DNA from: Artocarpus heterophyllus
Taxonomy: Eukaryota; Streptophyta; Magnoliopsida; Rosales; Moraceae
NCBI GenBank assembly: GCA_025403435.1
Contig: CM046353.1
Coordinates: 23,990,714-24,054,713 of the forward strand
Direction: 5' to 3'
DNA length: 64,000 bases
Position numbers and translations under genes: made by a program. Within the stretch, counting starts at the first letter, position 1. Every line of letters starts with the position of its first letter. Below the pieces are notes generated by a model. It was not told the DNA's origin, did not search any database, and was given only the letters and a program-made list of their open reading frames with translations. Shown one piece after another: positions 1-12,178 of this stretch.

Positions 1-190
1 CGGTCGGTAGGCCGATCTTGGTGATCGGTCTGCCGATCATGGAGGTTCGGCCTGCCAAACATGAAGGTTCGGCCTGCCGGCAGAGCACCAAAATTTCTGC
101 CCCACTGTCGGCCTGCCGGACTGTACGTTCGGCCTGCTGATGTGTGACCTTCGGCCTGCCGAACTGTGAGGTCCGGCATGCCGACCGAGC
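1..190 (-). repeat. GC-rich dyad array in copia leader
   Basis: About nine degenerate units of TTCGGCCTGCCGAA (element sense TTCGGCAGGCCGAA) spaced roughly 20-30 bases apart. Each unit is an inverted repeat of 6-base arms around two unpaired bases. The array may continue left of the window. Confidence 0.85.
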
Positions 191-684
191 AGAAAACCTT
201 CAATCCAGAAAATACAATTTTAATGCAATTCATCAATTTTATTTTCAACAATTCAAAAACATAAAATTAGAGACTCAGGAAATACCTGGAGGCGCCATCA
301 TCAATCTTTAAGTTCCGACTTCTCGTTCCGTCTTCTCCGAATAATTATTTAATTACAAAATTCTTACAAATTAAAAATTAAATAATAATTCCAAGACGGA
401 GATGATAGTCCGCCATCTAATTACATGAAAAACCTAGATACACATTCTAACCTCTAAGGAACCATAACCGGTATTAATTAATTAATAAATAATTAAACAA
501 CAATTTAATCAACCATAATTAATTAATAAACATTCACCATATAATCCATGACAACATATATATTATATAGAAACCTAGAGTGCCGTCTCTCTATAAAATT
601 TAATTCAAGCATTGGAGAGATTAAGATCACAAAATTTATGCATATAACATGATCACAAACTTGCAAATTTATGAAAAAACCTCG

Positions 685-696
685 TCTCTGATACCA
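685..696 (-). other. Primer-binding site, initiator tRNA-Met
   Basis: On the minus strand the sequence two bases inside the LTR reads TGGTATCAGAGA, matching the 3' end complement of plant initiator tRNA-Met except at the last base. It shows that the LTR at 699-2711 is a 5' LTR and that the element body lies to the left. Confidence 0.8.
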
Positions 697-698
697 AT

Positions 699-2711
699 TG
701 TTGGAAATAAAGTGCGCAGCGGAATTTTTTTAAAATTTTTCATCAGAGTAATTTCCAAAACACAAGTTTGACATGTTATATGTATAAATTAAACAGATCT
801 TACTAACCTCAGTATGCCGAAGAACCTCCGCGACCTGTGTAGAGAAGTAACATTCCAGAAGAGCCTCAACCAACTGGTCTTCTTTGCTATTCTCTATCCA
901 CAACCGGAGTGAGTGTGGGCTCACACGTACAGCTCTTCCACCGGTGACTCTCCTTCCAACCAATAGAGAGAACCCAAAGCTAGTGTTCGTGATTTGTGAA
1001 CAAAAGCTCTCAGGGAGTTTTCAGATGCTCACTAGAAGAGTATCACTCTTAATCTCTCAAATTGATCTTAGTAAATCATTAGACTCACTCCCTTTTTATA
1101 CCTATTGGTCCTTGGGGTCAGTCCATATCAGATTAGGTCTCAAAAATCGAAACAGAATCAAGTTCAGATCAATATCTGATAAGATACGCGTGAAAAACGC
1201 GTAATCTTAGCTGTCGCGGTCGGCATGCCGAACTGTGAGATAGGCAGGCCGAACTTTCTGATCGGCAGGCCGAACTGCCGAGAAAAAATCTCCGCGAATC
1301 TTTTATTTTCCACCCGAGATTCTAAAGGATAAAGTCTCAGTTTTGATTCAAATAGCCCAATAGAAAAGATATCTGATCAAAACAAACTTTTTCAAGCTAA
1401 TCTCTAAGAAAATAAATCAATTCACAATAATTCTACAAGTTTATCTTGTTCTAATTGTCCAAAATTAAAACAACCGATAAACAGACAAGAATTATCCGAA
1501 CGCCATAATTCAACAAGTTCATCTTGAACTAATTTCTTACATAATTAATTCAACCGATAAACAGACATGAATTATTTGATTCTTATAAATTTTAAACCAA
1601 TCTGATAAATCCGACATAAGTCACCAATTATTGGAAAAGCACGCCGTGTCGTTACAGGATTTTGTGAGCTAGCAAAGGGGACCAAAATGGACCTATAAAG
1701 TTCAAGCTCATGATAATTATGAAACCCAATATCCCAGATATACATTTCACAATTATCAACTCCAACGCTACTCCACTAAAAGCTTGGAGCTGCACTCTCG
1801 AACTTTATAGAATTACGAAGCTCGTGTAGCTAAGTCTCCATGACATATCATAGTGTATCGCATCCCCATATGATCATCCATAATCGGCTTAAGGACAAGT
1901 TCTGTCTTACCTTCCCGATTATTTTTATCTTACGTTCCATTGTCTCACCATTAGAAAACTTACCATCCAAAGATAGTATACCATTCGGTTACACCTATGT
2001 ATCCAAATGGTTGAGCGCTCCAGTTTTTCAATTACAGGACAACGCATATAAGAGGATATCATTACTCCTAAAGAGGAGCTATGGATTCCATATCTATGAA
2101 TAACAAGTCTACGCTACCAAGAGTCATGCCTCCAACGTACCGGCATGCATGCCACTATAGAGATGTGGGAGTCACCCATTGGTACATCAAAAGACACAAA
2201 TCGAGACAACGGGCCCATTATTCATCTCAGGATTAAGATACAATACAAATGATTGTCTAAAGTGAATCGATTTGCTAAGACAGAATTATTAATCCAAATC
2301 AATTCACTTTATGTCCCGATCCAACACATCGTCACCTATGACAACGCGCCAATGTTTCTATTCATGGAGTCCAACTCCGATGGCCAAGACAAACCATCTC
2401 CCAAAAGGGATATAGACAACATAACAATCTTTACATGAATAAAGCGCCCAACTTTATTCCCTCGATTGCGGATCATATATTTTAGACCATCACCTTAAGA
2501 GTCGTGTCTACCGCATAATCATCCCATCATATGCCCAACTCTTAAGGTTTAGACTGATAGTCTCAGACTACTGTTTGCTTATCATACATTCAACAAATAT
2601 GAACGTAAAGAGGACAATATTTGGTATATATAAATGAATAAATTCTTTATTGATAAAAATGTCTCCAAAAACGTATTACATTTTTACTCCTTAGAGCATA
2701 CATGTCTAAAA
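699..2711 (-). mobile_element. 5' LTR of copia family (about 2.0 kb)
   Basis: One of seven related LTRs in the window (others at 9001-11035, 26640-28545, 29172-30962, 52145-55909 split, 53518-55535, 58704-60713, 61828-63835, counting the old one at 26640 as an eighth, degraded member). On the minus strand it should begin TGTTAGACATG and ends TTCCAACA; here the first CA-side base has mutated, so the outer end reads tgtctaaaa. It contains a dyad block at 1212-1285 and a decayed TATA region near 1088-1100. Short open frames in it recur in every copy because the LTR is repeated, not because they are genes. The element is inserted 1 base from the primer-binding site of the gypsy element to its right; the second target-duplication copy would lie left of the window. 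Confidence 0.85.
1212..1285 (-). repeat. GC-rich dyad array in copia LTR
   Basis: Three to four units of the ggcaggccgaac type, placed upstream of the TATA region in LTR sense. Equivalent blocks occur at the same place in the other copies. Confidence 0.8.
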
Positions 2712-2713
2712 GA

Positions 2714-2725
2714 GCTCTGATACCA
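2714..2725 (-). other. Primer-binding site of gypsy element C
   Basis: Minus-strand TGGTATCAGAGC, an exact initiator tRNA-Met complement, three bases from the LTR end. Only this scrap of the gypsy interior remains visible, because the copia LTR begins immediately beyond it. Confidence 0.85.
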
Positions 2726-3129
2726 TTATGTCATGCCTAAAAGTACGAGAGGTGACGTGACGGGTTAATTAAGATAATTAATGAAAATTTAGTGAAAACA
2801 TGAGTTTAAGTATTTAAATTAATTATGAAAATATGGATAATTTTAAAGCCCCTTTTTAAAACAAGCATTTATAATAATTAAATAAATAAGAATATCAAAG
2901 TAAATAATAAAAAAGTGCAAAGAAATAAAGAAACGAGAATGGGTCCCACTAACCCACGTCTTGTGTACACACATAGTATTGACAATATTATATTACAATC
3001 ACTGTCCAAGTAAAGAGAAAGTTAAAATGTTACATGCCTTGATTTTATAACTTACATAACCTACTAGGTTCTTCTACTGTTCTTGTGTCTTGTTTGTGGA
3101 CTCTTCTCCGAACCTAAGCTGAAATCCAC

Positions 3130-4437
3130 CTAGAGGGGGAAAGGTTTGAAAACAAATAAAATATGAGCGAAAGGCTCAGTAGGACTATATTTTAGGAAAT
3201 ATTAAATTTTAAAAGGAAATTTCATTATTCAAGAAATTACTTAAGAGAAAGACTTGAATAAATAAAATTAAACAAAATTAGTCTTACATAAAACAGTTTA
3301 TTGGTCAACTAGAAAGAACATCATTTTCTTTTCCTGGGGAAACCATATGTATAACACACCATAGTGACCCAGTTGGGTTTCAAGACCTGCCCCCGAGATT
3401 ACACGCTACACGACCCGATCTCTGATATGGCATCATGCCTATATATTCCTTTCTATCATTATTTAAAACCCATTTACCAGGTATTTTCATTTAAATTCGT
3501 TATGGAGTTCATTATGAAATTTACCTCAATCCATGGTTTATGAAAATAACTGATAAAATTTCCTTTTTCAATCAATCGTTGAAAACATTTTGATAAAAAC
3601 CCTTTTTAAGGCCAAAATCATTTGAAACTGGTTACCAAAGAAAAGGGGTAGAAGTCCTACCTCAATACTCATGCCGGTGTCTCACACCGTAATCCCGGTC
3701 CGCTATACATTAGTTCCGCAGAACCCCGAATGACCTTAAATAGAAACTAGGTCTATCAGTATCTAGTTTAAGATATTCTACGTTGCTAACTATTTCATGG
3801 TGTCCTAGTGTGCCACTTATACTTGTATAATCATTTTACAAAGTTGGAATTTCAATCAAGATTCAAAACAGTAAAAACGGATGAAAAATCATAAAATCTC
3901 ACCATGCTCGGTCGGCTTGCCGGTCACCCTGGTTAGGCCGGCCGAACTACTACCGAAAGACCAGGTTCTGTCAGTCAAAGTTTTCCAGGTTTGGCTTGCC
4001 AGATATATGAATCCGGCCTGCCGAACACGAAGTTCGGCCTATTGAATATGAAGTTTGGCCTGCCGAATTGGAAAATTCTAGAATTTTCCAAGCACTGGTT
4101 CTCGGCCTCCCGAGCCCCAATTTTTATTTCAACATGTTTTTCTCAGTTCTCAAGCATGGAAATCAATCATAAATGATAGAAAAATATAATAGGACACTTT
4201 TAAACTCATTTAAACAAGATTTGCACACAAAATCCAAGAAAATCTAAAAATGGAGAAAAATGGAGAAAAATGAAAAATCTTGATTCGAATTCATTTTTCT
4301 TCAAACAAAGCTCAGATCCTAGTTGTTCTAGGTTTCCCTAACTTAGATCAAAGGTTTTCTAAGTTCAAATAAGCTTAAATTTCAAAATGCAAGAAAAATT
4401 GGAAAATTGAAAAAGTTTTGAAAATTTGAAATCTAAC
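3130..4437 (-). other. Predicted leader intron inside gypsy C LTR
   Basis: Minus strand: donor CCAAG|GTTAGAT ends exon at 4438; acceptor CCCCCTCTAG|GTGG ends intron at 3130. Length 1308, almost the same as in LTRs A (1309) and B (1305). Splicing is inferred from site sequence and positional conservation only. Confidence 0.45.
3905..4095 (-). repeat. GC-rich dyad array in gypsy C LTR
   Basis: Six to seven degenerate units (cggcttgccgg, cggcctgccgaac, cggcctcccgag) inside the predicted leader intron. Confidence 0.8.
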
Positions 4438-5899
4438 CTTGGATTAAGCTTTGAATCGTGTTTTTGGTCATCCAATTGAGCTCCCGAGCTCCAATCTACT
4501 AAGCACCGAAGCTTGGGCATGATTTGGAATCAAAAATTTGGAGAGAGATTGAGAGGGAAAGAGAGACAGAAAGAGAGAGAGACAAGCAAGAGGGAGAGAG
4601 AGAGAGAATGAGCGGAGTGAGGGAGAGAAAATGAGAGAGGAGAGATTAAATAGAGGTAAAATGGATAGTTTTACTGTACAAAAATTATGTGCCTCCTACG
4701 TTTTTGTAAAACGGGATATATTTGACTTCTAACAAATGGTTTTGTTCCATATATTCAAAATGACAATTAAAACAATTAGAAATAACTAAAAATCATTAAA
4801 ATAATCAAAACAACTTTAAATTCAAAAATTTTACCAAATGATCAAATTAAGTTTAAAGTATTCATTATGGCACTCTAATCCACCATTTACACTCTAATAT
4901 CACTTAATAAATTTTTGGGGCGTTACAATTGGGGAGAAAAATCTAGGTTTGTTTAAAGTATTAAGAAATAAATAAAAAAAAAATCTGCCAAAATTGTTCA
5001 CTTTTCCTTGTTTGTTAGTAGAGGTTGTTTGGTTTGATTATTTAAAGTATTGAGAAATAATAATAAAAGAAATTCAATGTGTATGAGATTACATAACTTA
5101 TTATGAGCTTATTATCAAATTAAAATCTAACAGATAGATTATGCCTTTTACTGATGGAGAATAAAATTATTCCGACTATAGAGCTTCTTTATAATAATAA
5201 TAATTATTATTATTATTTGTGGATATAAAGTGGATTTTATTAAACAACCAATCTTGAGTGAGGAGCCAAGTTTTATTTGCATACATTTAGAAGAAAGTCA
5301 CTCTCTATATAATTGCCTTTTGTGGTTGTCTAATTAAAAAAGTTTAAAAAGAGGGGGAAAAAAAGGACTATTGTTGTCCAAGTCTTCTTAGCACTCAAGT
5401 GATGATGGCATGAGTGTTTCAAGTAATTTTAAAGGCACCTGTGCTTTGATACCCATAAGTTGCTTTTTATGGTTAATTGGCAAGAATTATGAGTCAGGAC
5501 GTTGGCACAACAACATGCATGGTACGTGAGTCAAGTAAATTCCAATGGTACCCCTTTAGGAACTTTTACAGTGCCAGAAGGAGACTATCACTTATTCATA
5601 TCAAGTAATCCAGATCTGACGTTCAAACCGTGCAAAAAAAACTAAAAAAATCGATTCTTAAGGCAAAATCGACCATCTAATTTTTTCTTTTAAAAAATAT
5701 AAATATAAATTACAATAACACATCACATATTAAATATCATATCATGTTTGAACTTTAAAACTTTAGACTTTATTGGTAAATGATAATTTTTCTTGCTCGT
5801 TTGCTTAGTTTTTATTATTTGTCTTATCATTGTTATTCTCAAAATTGGCTTTTTAAGCGTCTAATACATTATATTGTGAGGAAAAAAGTAGAACTGAGT

Positions 5900-6107
5900 A
5901 GGTTATTGATAGATTAGTATCTATAGCTGGCTGGTTACTATTATCTAAAATCAATTGCCAAACTGACTGCCACAAACCGGCCATCATTGGTCGAAAACCG
6001 ACCAGCTCTCTTTTACAATTAGTCAGTGCTTGGTTTGTGTTTTTCAAAACCGATCATTGTTATTCAAAAACCAACAGGCTAAAAACTGACCGATGAACAC
6101 CCCTAAC
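5900..6107. mobile_element. Possible hAT-like element end, fragment
   Basis: The stretch ends 'ccgatgaacacccctaac', whose reverse complement TTAGGGGTGTTCATCGG matches the terminal-repeat style of plant hAT elements and of the better preserved copy at 47300-48224. It is preceded by repeated 'aaccgacc/aaaccgatc' words. I could not find a matching left end or target duplication. Confidence 0.3.
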
Positions 6108-7739
6108 CAGAATATGACAATTTGCATTTTTATATAATTTCTAAAAATTACTATAGACTTGTAGGGTATGGAAATCTTAGCCTGAACGAATTGGTTTGGT
6201 TCAAAACATTATAGCATATGAGAGTTTTATACATTGTAACTTATTTTTGCTTTATATTGTATTATATGAGAACTTAGTATGTTCAAAGTAATTGATTTCA
6301 ACTAATGCTCTAAACACATACAAGCAATTTTTTTTTTTTGAAAATACATGCTTGCAAATTTTAAAAGAAATGAGATAATTTGCGCATTTGAATAATAATA
6401 GACATGTAATCGACAAGAGTTTGAAATTTAAAGCATTTTGAATTATGTGTACAACTAGCAGATTTACCATTATTTCCTTCTTTTTTTTTCTTTTTCTTTT
6501 TCTTTTTCTTTTGCTTTTTTAATTTAAAGGCACAGTCCTGATCAAATAAAGAACTAAAAATGTGAAAGTCAAAGATGTGTGTCACCTAACCAAGAATGAA
6601 ATTATCAATACTTAGATTTTATAAAAATATCAACAACAATATCGATATTGATCGGTTAAAATTGATGTAAAATGTAAAAGTCATCTTAAACACTTAATTT
6701 CTAAATGAGACATTGACAAAATCCAAAGATATTAATAATATTATTTAGATGAAACTTTTAATCAAAATACTAAGTATGTGATAAATATAAATGGTAAAAA
6801 AAGACAATAATACAATAAATGCCAATCATATAATCTCTCAAATTAAGCAAAATAGTTAAAAGTTAACCTAATACAAGTACTTTACATGCATAGTTTCATA
6901 CAAAATATGAAAACATCATCACCAAAAAGAGCTTCTAGGATTTTCAAAGGATTTGATACCTTTTTGCTTCAAAACAATATTGATATCAGGACACGAAGCT
7001 TGAATAGTTTCATATATAATTTTAAACATGCTATGCTACTACCTCTTCATGTACAACAAATTATGAGTAGTTAATCCAATTGCTAAGAAGTAAAGTTACA
7101 AAGGAGTAAGAAATCATACCAAGTTCTCCATTTCTCTAGCTCTTTTTCAGTTTATTACCCTATGAATTTGCCACATATTATATAAAGTTCATCATAATTT
7201 AAGAGACTATAGATTACATGTAAAAAATAAATAAAAAAATATCATTGAAAATAAAATTTATGAAAATAATTAATGAAAATGCGAATACAAAAGAAGTTAA
7301 ACTCTATAATATCTCAAAGTAAATAGAAAAATAAAAATATGAATTTTATAATATTGAAAAGTAAGTTTATAAAATACTACATTAAAAAAAGTGATTAGAA
7401 TGACATGAACTTTAGAATATTTCAAAGTAAATTAAAAAATAAATATAAAATATAGATATTTTGTCAATATTTTGCCCTTTTTTTATGAAAATTTTCATAA
7501 AATTTCCTGATATTTTTCTTTTTAACACTACATTTTTTACGAAAATCAATATTTTCATAAAAGTATCGATGTCTACGCATATTTTTACGAAAATTTCTAG
7601 ATATTCTACAGAAAAGATACGACACCCTTATTTCCATATTAATACTTCCAAAATATATAAATGTGTGCCTTATGCACTTTTATGATTATGATATTATGTT
7701 ATAACTTTATGAAAGTTGATATTTATTTTTTTGAGATAG

Positions 7740-8110
7740 GAAAATATCCTTACTAAGCTTATGCTTACTTAGTTTTATATCATGATGTAGACGAAGGAAG
7801 AAAAAAAAAGGCAAGTTGATTAAGGTGGAGGATCAGAATTGGTATGTGTGCAAAGAGTGTTGGATTGGAAACAAAATCACTCCTCGAAAAGAAATTAAAA
7901 ACTCAAGCAATGATTTTATTTTAATATCATTTTCTACACTTACATTGATTTGAGACTTGGTTTATGTTTTTTGTAGACTTTTAATTATTTTAGGATTGTT
8001 TTAAGTTTTTGGTATTTTGGTTTTTTGGAGATTATACTGTGCTTTTCTTCTTATGATATGTTTAAAACTATTTGTATATTTAAATATTTTTCTTGAGAGT
8101 GTTACATAAT
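7740..8110 (+). mobile_element. Gypsy LTR 3'-part relic
   Basis: Contains 'ccttactaagcttatgctt' followed by 'atgatgtag' and 'aaggtggaggat', parallel to the acceptor region of LTR D (34768-34840) and of LTR E (57410-57460). Likely the distal part of another LTR of this kind, truncated both sides. Confidence 0.35.
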
Positions 8111-8357
8111 ATTTGAATTTTGTTTGAGCTTGTAATTTATTAAATGTTTGTACTTGTTACTAACTGTTTCTGTAGGTCATCAATTAGCTGAACACTGTAG
8201 GTACTCCATCGAGCTAACCAAGGAGAGATAAATAAATCTAGAAAGTAGGTTTTCAAAAACAAAATTCATGTTTTTCTTGGGATATTTGCTTAAGTGTAAA
8301 TGTTTTATTTGATTTGCTTATCGTTAAATAATTATTAAACAAAAAAAATGCTTATTG

Positions 8358-8701
8358 TGACAGCTGTAAAAGGATCTTTACAAGGGAAACTTCCTTATTT
8401 GCTTCCAATTGACTTTCCCATATGTTTGTTTCCTTATTTGGCTTGAGGTTTCTTCTTCTCTAAGATTGTCATGATTCTTATGTTTCTTTGTAGCTTTGGA
8501 AGATTTGGTCTTCATAGGATTCAAGGATGATCTTTTCCTAATTTATTCCAGTGGGTCCGGTCAGTCTCTAGTCGATTATAAGCTCTAATCGACTCACCAT
8601 ATTTAGTCGATTTGGCCAGTTAAGTTCTTCCAATCGATTCTTCCAAGTGAGCAACTGACACGTGTGCAATGAAGATCGTGGTGCTATTTGTACCCCCAAC
8701 A
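8358..8701 (-). mobile_element. Truncated 3' LTR of Tat-like gypsy element
   Basis: Clearly related to 23925-24236: both carry 'ttgcttccaattgactttcc'-type text, 'cttgaggttt(c/g)', 'aggatgatcttttcc', 'ccagtcgattcttcca' and 'tggtgctatt'. Minus-strand LTR start is TGTTGGGGGTAC at 8701. The left side stops matching near 8358, so the far end of this LTR is lost. Together with 23600-24236 it brackets the Tat-like interior. Confidence 0.7.
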
Positions 8702-9000
8702 CATCTTTAAAAAAGTGAACACAAGTGATCTCAGGCCTGAGTGGTTCCTGCAATCTCCTTTGTGGATCTTTTAAATGACATGATGTCCTTCTTCAGGTGT
8801 GAGACATTAGAGGTATGGGCTCTAAGCATGACTTACAATAAAGCTTGTTATCTATTGAAGTGTATCTTATAGCTTGCTGCCTTAGCTTTTTGGCTTCCTA
8901 CTTGTCCGTTGGGAGTTCTCCTTCTTTTAAGGCAGGGAATAATCAAAGTCATCGAAGAATCGACTGACAAGTCGATGTCATTGACTTCTTGTGGAGCTGA
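8702..9000 (-). pseudogene. Tat-like gypsy pol remnant, integrase linker end
   Basis: Minus-strand translation continues from the RNase H piece at 11036: after the SAPQEVNDIDLS stretch come basic residues and KAKAASYKIHF, like the linker before integrase in Tat-lineage elements. The integrase core itself is missing; the reading goes straight to the LTR, so the element lost about a kilobase or more here. Adjacent piece resumes after the solo LTR at 9001-11035. Confidence 0.6.
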
Positions 9001-10435
9001 TGTTAGACATGTATGCCCTAAGGAGTAAAAATGTAATACGTTTTTGGAGAGATTTTTATCAATAAAGAATTTATTCATTTATATATACCAAATCTTGTCC
9101 TCTTTACGTTTATATTTGTTGAATGTATGATAAGCAAACAGTAGTCTGAGACTGTCAGTCTAAATCTTAAGAATTGGGCATATGAAGGGATGATTATGCG
9201 AAAGACACGATTCTTAAGGTGATGGTCTAAAACATATGATCCGCAATCGAGGGAATAAAGTTGGGCGCTTTATTCATGTAAAGATTGTTATGTTGTCTAT
9301 ATCCCTTTTGGGAGATGGTTTGTCTTGGCCATCGGAGTTGGACTCCGTGAATAGAAACATTGGCGCGTTGTCATAGGTGACGATGTGTTGGATCGGGACA
9401 TAAAGTGAATTGATTTGGATTAATAATTCTGTCTTGGCAAATCGATTCACTTTAGACAATCATTTGTTTTGTATCTTAATCCTGAGATGAATAGTGGGCC
9501 CGTTGTCTCGACTTGTGTCTTTTGATGTACCAATGGGTGACTCACACATCTCTATAGTGGTATGCATGCCGGTACGTTGGAGGCATGACTCTTGATAGCG
9601 TAGACTTGTTATTCATAGATATGGAATCCATAGCTCATCTTTAGGAGTAATGATATCCTCTTATATGCGTTGTCCTGTAATTGAAAAACTGGAGTGCTCA
9701 ACCATTTGGATACATAGGTGTAACCGAATGGTATACTATCTTTGGATGGTAAGTTTTCTAATGGTGAGACAATGGAACGTAAGATAAAAATAATTGGGAA
9801 GGTAAGACAAAACTTGTCCTTAAGCCGATTATGGATTATCATATGGGGATACGATGCACTATGATATGTCATGGAGACTTAGCTACACGAGCTTCGTAAT
9901 TCTATAAAGTTCGAGAGTGCAACTCCAAGCTTTTAGTGGAGTAGCGTTGGAGTTGATAATTGTGAAATGTATATATGGGATATTGGGTTTCATAATTATC
10001 ATGAGCTTGAACTTTATAGGTCCATTTTGGTCCCCTTTGCTAGCTCACAAAGTCCTGTAACGACACGACGTGCTTTTCCAATAATTGGTGACTTATGTCG
10101 GATTTATCAGATTGGTTTAAAATTTGTAAGAATCAAATAATTCATGTCTGTTTATCGGTTGAATTAATTATGTAAGAAATTAGTTCAAGATAAACTTGTT
10201 GAATTATTGCGATCAGATAATTCTTGTCTGTTTATCGGTTGTTTTAATTTTGGACAAATTAGAACAAGATAAACTTGTAGAATTATTGTGAATTGATTTG
10301 TTTTCTTAGAGATTATCTTGATAAAGTTTGTTTTGATCAGATAACTTCTCTATTGGGTTATTTGAATCAAAACTGAGACTTTATCCTTTAGAATCTCGGG
10401 TGGAAAATAAAAGATTCGCAGAGATTTTTTCTCAG

Positions 10436-10525
10436 GAGTTCGGCCTGCCGGATGACGTGGTCGGCCTGTCGAACTGGCCTGTTCGGCCTGCCGATCAGAA
10501 TGTTCAGCCTGCCGATCAGCGGTAG
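10436..10525 (+). repeat. GC-rich dyad array in copia solo LTR
   Basis: Four units of the ttcggcctgccga type at about 20-26 base spacing, in the promoter-side (U3) part of the LTR. Confidence 0.85.
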
Positions 10526-10634
10526 ATAAGATTACGCGTTTTCACGTGGATCTTATCAGATATTGATCCGAACTTGATTTTGTTTTGAGTTTTTGAGACC
10601 TAATCTGATATGGACTAACCCCAGGACCAATAGC

Positions 10635-10642
10635 TATATAAA
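10635..10642 (+). promoter_or_regulatory. TATA box of copia LTR
   Basis: TATATAAA followed by gggagtgagtctc. Relatives keep 'tttatatagcca' (29340, 62214, opposite strand) while others have decayed forms. It marks the likely U3/R boundary a few tens of bases downstream. Confidence 0.6.
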
Positions 10643-11035
10643 GGGAGTGAGTCTCATGATTTACTTAGATCAATTTAAGAGATTAAGAGTGATACTCTTC
10701 TAAGTGAGCATCTGATAACTCCCTGAGAGCTTTTGTTCACAAATCACGAACACTAGCTTTGGGTTCTCTCTATTGGTTGGAAGGAGAGTCATCGGTGGAA
10801 GAGCTGTACGTGTGAGCCCACACTCACTCCGGTTGTGGATAGAGAATAGCATAGAAGACCAATTGGTTAAGGCTCTTCTGGAACGTTACTTCTCTACACA
10901 GGTTGCGGAGGTTCTTCGGCACACTGAGGTTAGTAAGATCTGTTTAATTTATACATATAACATGTCATACTTGTGTTTTGGAAATTACTTTGATGAAAAA
11001 TTTTTAAAATTCCGCTGCGCACTTTGTTTCCAACA

Positions 11036-12178
11036 GCTGACTCCTTGATGCAAGGTTCTTTTAGGTACCCCACTGCGATCAAGCGCTTTAGGTTGCTTTT
11101 AATCGACGAACCTATGTTTGTTAGGGCATCCGCTTATGCATTCGACTCCCATAAAACCTGCTCAAAATTACATATCTCAAATTTGGGAATGATACTATTT
11201 ACCTTGCCCAAGTAAGCTAACATCTTTATGTCTTTGGCAAAATAGTCTCCTTCTATTTGGTTGATCACTAGCTATGAGTTACTCATCACCTTCAGTAGTC
11301 TAGCTTTAAGGCTTTGGCTAGTCACAAGCCAGCTACCATAGCTTCATATTTTGCTTTGTTTTTGGTCACTTTAAAGCCTTGCTTGAAGGATTACTCGATG
11401 ATCTCTCTAGTGGGTGTCTTTAAGTAAATTCCAACTTCGCCACCACGAACATTAGAATAGCCGTCGACTTGGAGTATCTAGTCGGCTAGTTGGCATTTTA
11501 GGTCAAGGGCAACTACTACTTTCAAGAACATTTGGCTACAAAATCTACAAGCACTTATGATTTCAACGCACTCCGAATTTGATAAGTGATATTAAACTCA
11601 CCTAGCTTGAATGCCCTCTTCATGAGTCTAGATATATCTACCTTGTGGAGGACTACTTGTAAAGGAAAAGTTGTTTGTACTACGATTGAATGGCATTGGA
11701 AGTATAGCCCAAGCTTTCTGGCTGTTGTGACCAAGGCAAGAGCCAGCTTCTTAATCATCGAGTAATGCGTCTCGACATCCAACAAGGTTTTGGTTACATA
11801 ATAAATTGGTTGTTGTCATTTTTCTTCCTCCTAGATGAGGGTTACGTTAATCATTGTCGTTGATACAACCTAGTAGATATGAAATGACTTGTCATCGATT
11901 GGCCTGGCAAGTAGTAGTGGAGTCGATGAGAATTGTTTGAGGTCTTGAAAAGAGGCTTCTCACATGTGTCATTCCATTCATTTTTTTTCCCTTTGAGCAG
12001 TGAGAAAAAGGGGAGACATTGATCAGAGCACTTTAGAATAAAGCGAATAAGGGCTACGATTCAACCAACTAGTCGCTGTATGTCGTGCTTGCTTTTGGGT
12101 GACACCATGTTTTGGATTGCTTGAATCTGGTCAGGGTTAGCTTCTACTCCTTGTTAAGTGACAAGGTAACCAAGGAAC
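11036..12178 (-). pseudogene. Tat-like gypsy pol remnant: RT end, RNase H and second RNase H-like domain
   Basis: Read leftward from 12178: KFLGYLVT...QGVEANPDQIQA (RT thumb), MVSPKSKHDIQRLVG, then at 11785-11555 a piece with MIKKLALALVTTARKL, VLHKVDIS and FKLGEF (RNase H), and at about 11300-11040 LVINQIEGDYFAKD, MLAYLGKV and WESNA.ADALT, like the extra RNase H-type domain of the Tat lineage. Several in-frame stops and frameshifts show it is dead. The order RT-RNase H-extra RNase H, and the protease motif in the piece at 22615, support Tat rather than a chromovirus. Confidence 0.75.

Larger units (their letters stand above)
1..698 (-). mobile_element. Leader (untranslated internal start) of a minus-strand Ty1/copia element
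   Basis: This is the part of a copia element that follows its 5' LTR; the element runs leftward out of the window. It is AT-rich with no convincing reading frame. A related leader lies next to another LTR at 51430-52144: both share the stretch around 'actcaggaaatacct', the long AT-rich run and a block of GC-rich dyads at the far end. On the minus strand the sequence at 290-281 reads CCAG|GTATTTCC, a possible splice donor just before the dyad block. Family membership is inferred from the LTR it adjoins, whose relative at 58704-60713 borders copia pol. Confidence 0.7.
2729..4927 (-). mobile_element. 5' LTR of Ty3/gypsy element C
   Basis: Bounded by TGTAACGCCCC (minus, ending at 4927) and ...GTCATGACATAA-type end at 2729 with a primer-binding site beyond, so it is a 5' LTR of 2199 bases. 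It resembles the LTR at 42100-44304: a start near 'gtaa(t/c)gcccc', the phrase 'gattagagtgccataatga', a GA/CT-rich leader (4540-4640), a dyad array (3905-4095), the 'gggattacggtgtgagacaccgg' type block (about 3675-3700) and an end near 'cacgtcacctc'. No coding capacity. Clade (Tekay/Del-like chromovirus) is inferred from similarity to elements A and B. Confidence 0.8.
4928..8357. other. AT-rich relic DNA, no gene recognised
   Basis: No frame with family-like sequence on either strand. Two relics are described separately (hAT-like end near 6107; gypsy LTR end near 7740-8110). Simple repeats include a (CTTTTT)n run at 6479-6516. The block at 7440-7620 is full of 'cgaaaatatc/gaaaatttc' type words, typical of decayed repeats. 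Confidence 0.6.
9001..11035 (+). mobile_element. Solo LTR of copia family, intact ends
   Basis: Begins TGTTAGACATG and ends TTTCCAACA (2035 bases) with the 5-bp duplication gctga at 8996-9000 and 11036-11040. No interior and no second LTR, so it is a solo LTR left by LTR-LTR recombination. It sits inside the Tat-like pol; removing it and one gctga rejoins the flanking frame. It contains a dyad block (10436-10525) about 110 bases upstream of a TATA box, which fixes its orientation as plus. Confidence 0.92.

Noticed and set aside
1..190. CRISPR-like array
   Set aside because: Units are short, degenerate and unevenly spaced, in plant retrotransposon DNA with no cas genes.
1840..2103. An 87-codon frame starting MTYHSVSHPHM that recurs in every copia LTR
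   Set aside because: It is in the LTR, appears in degraded versions with shifts in several copies, and resembles no known protein. Recurrence reflects LTR copies, not selection.
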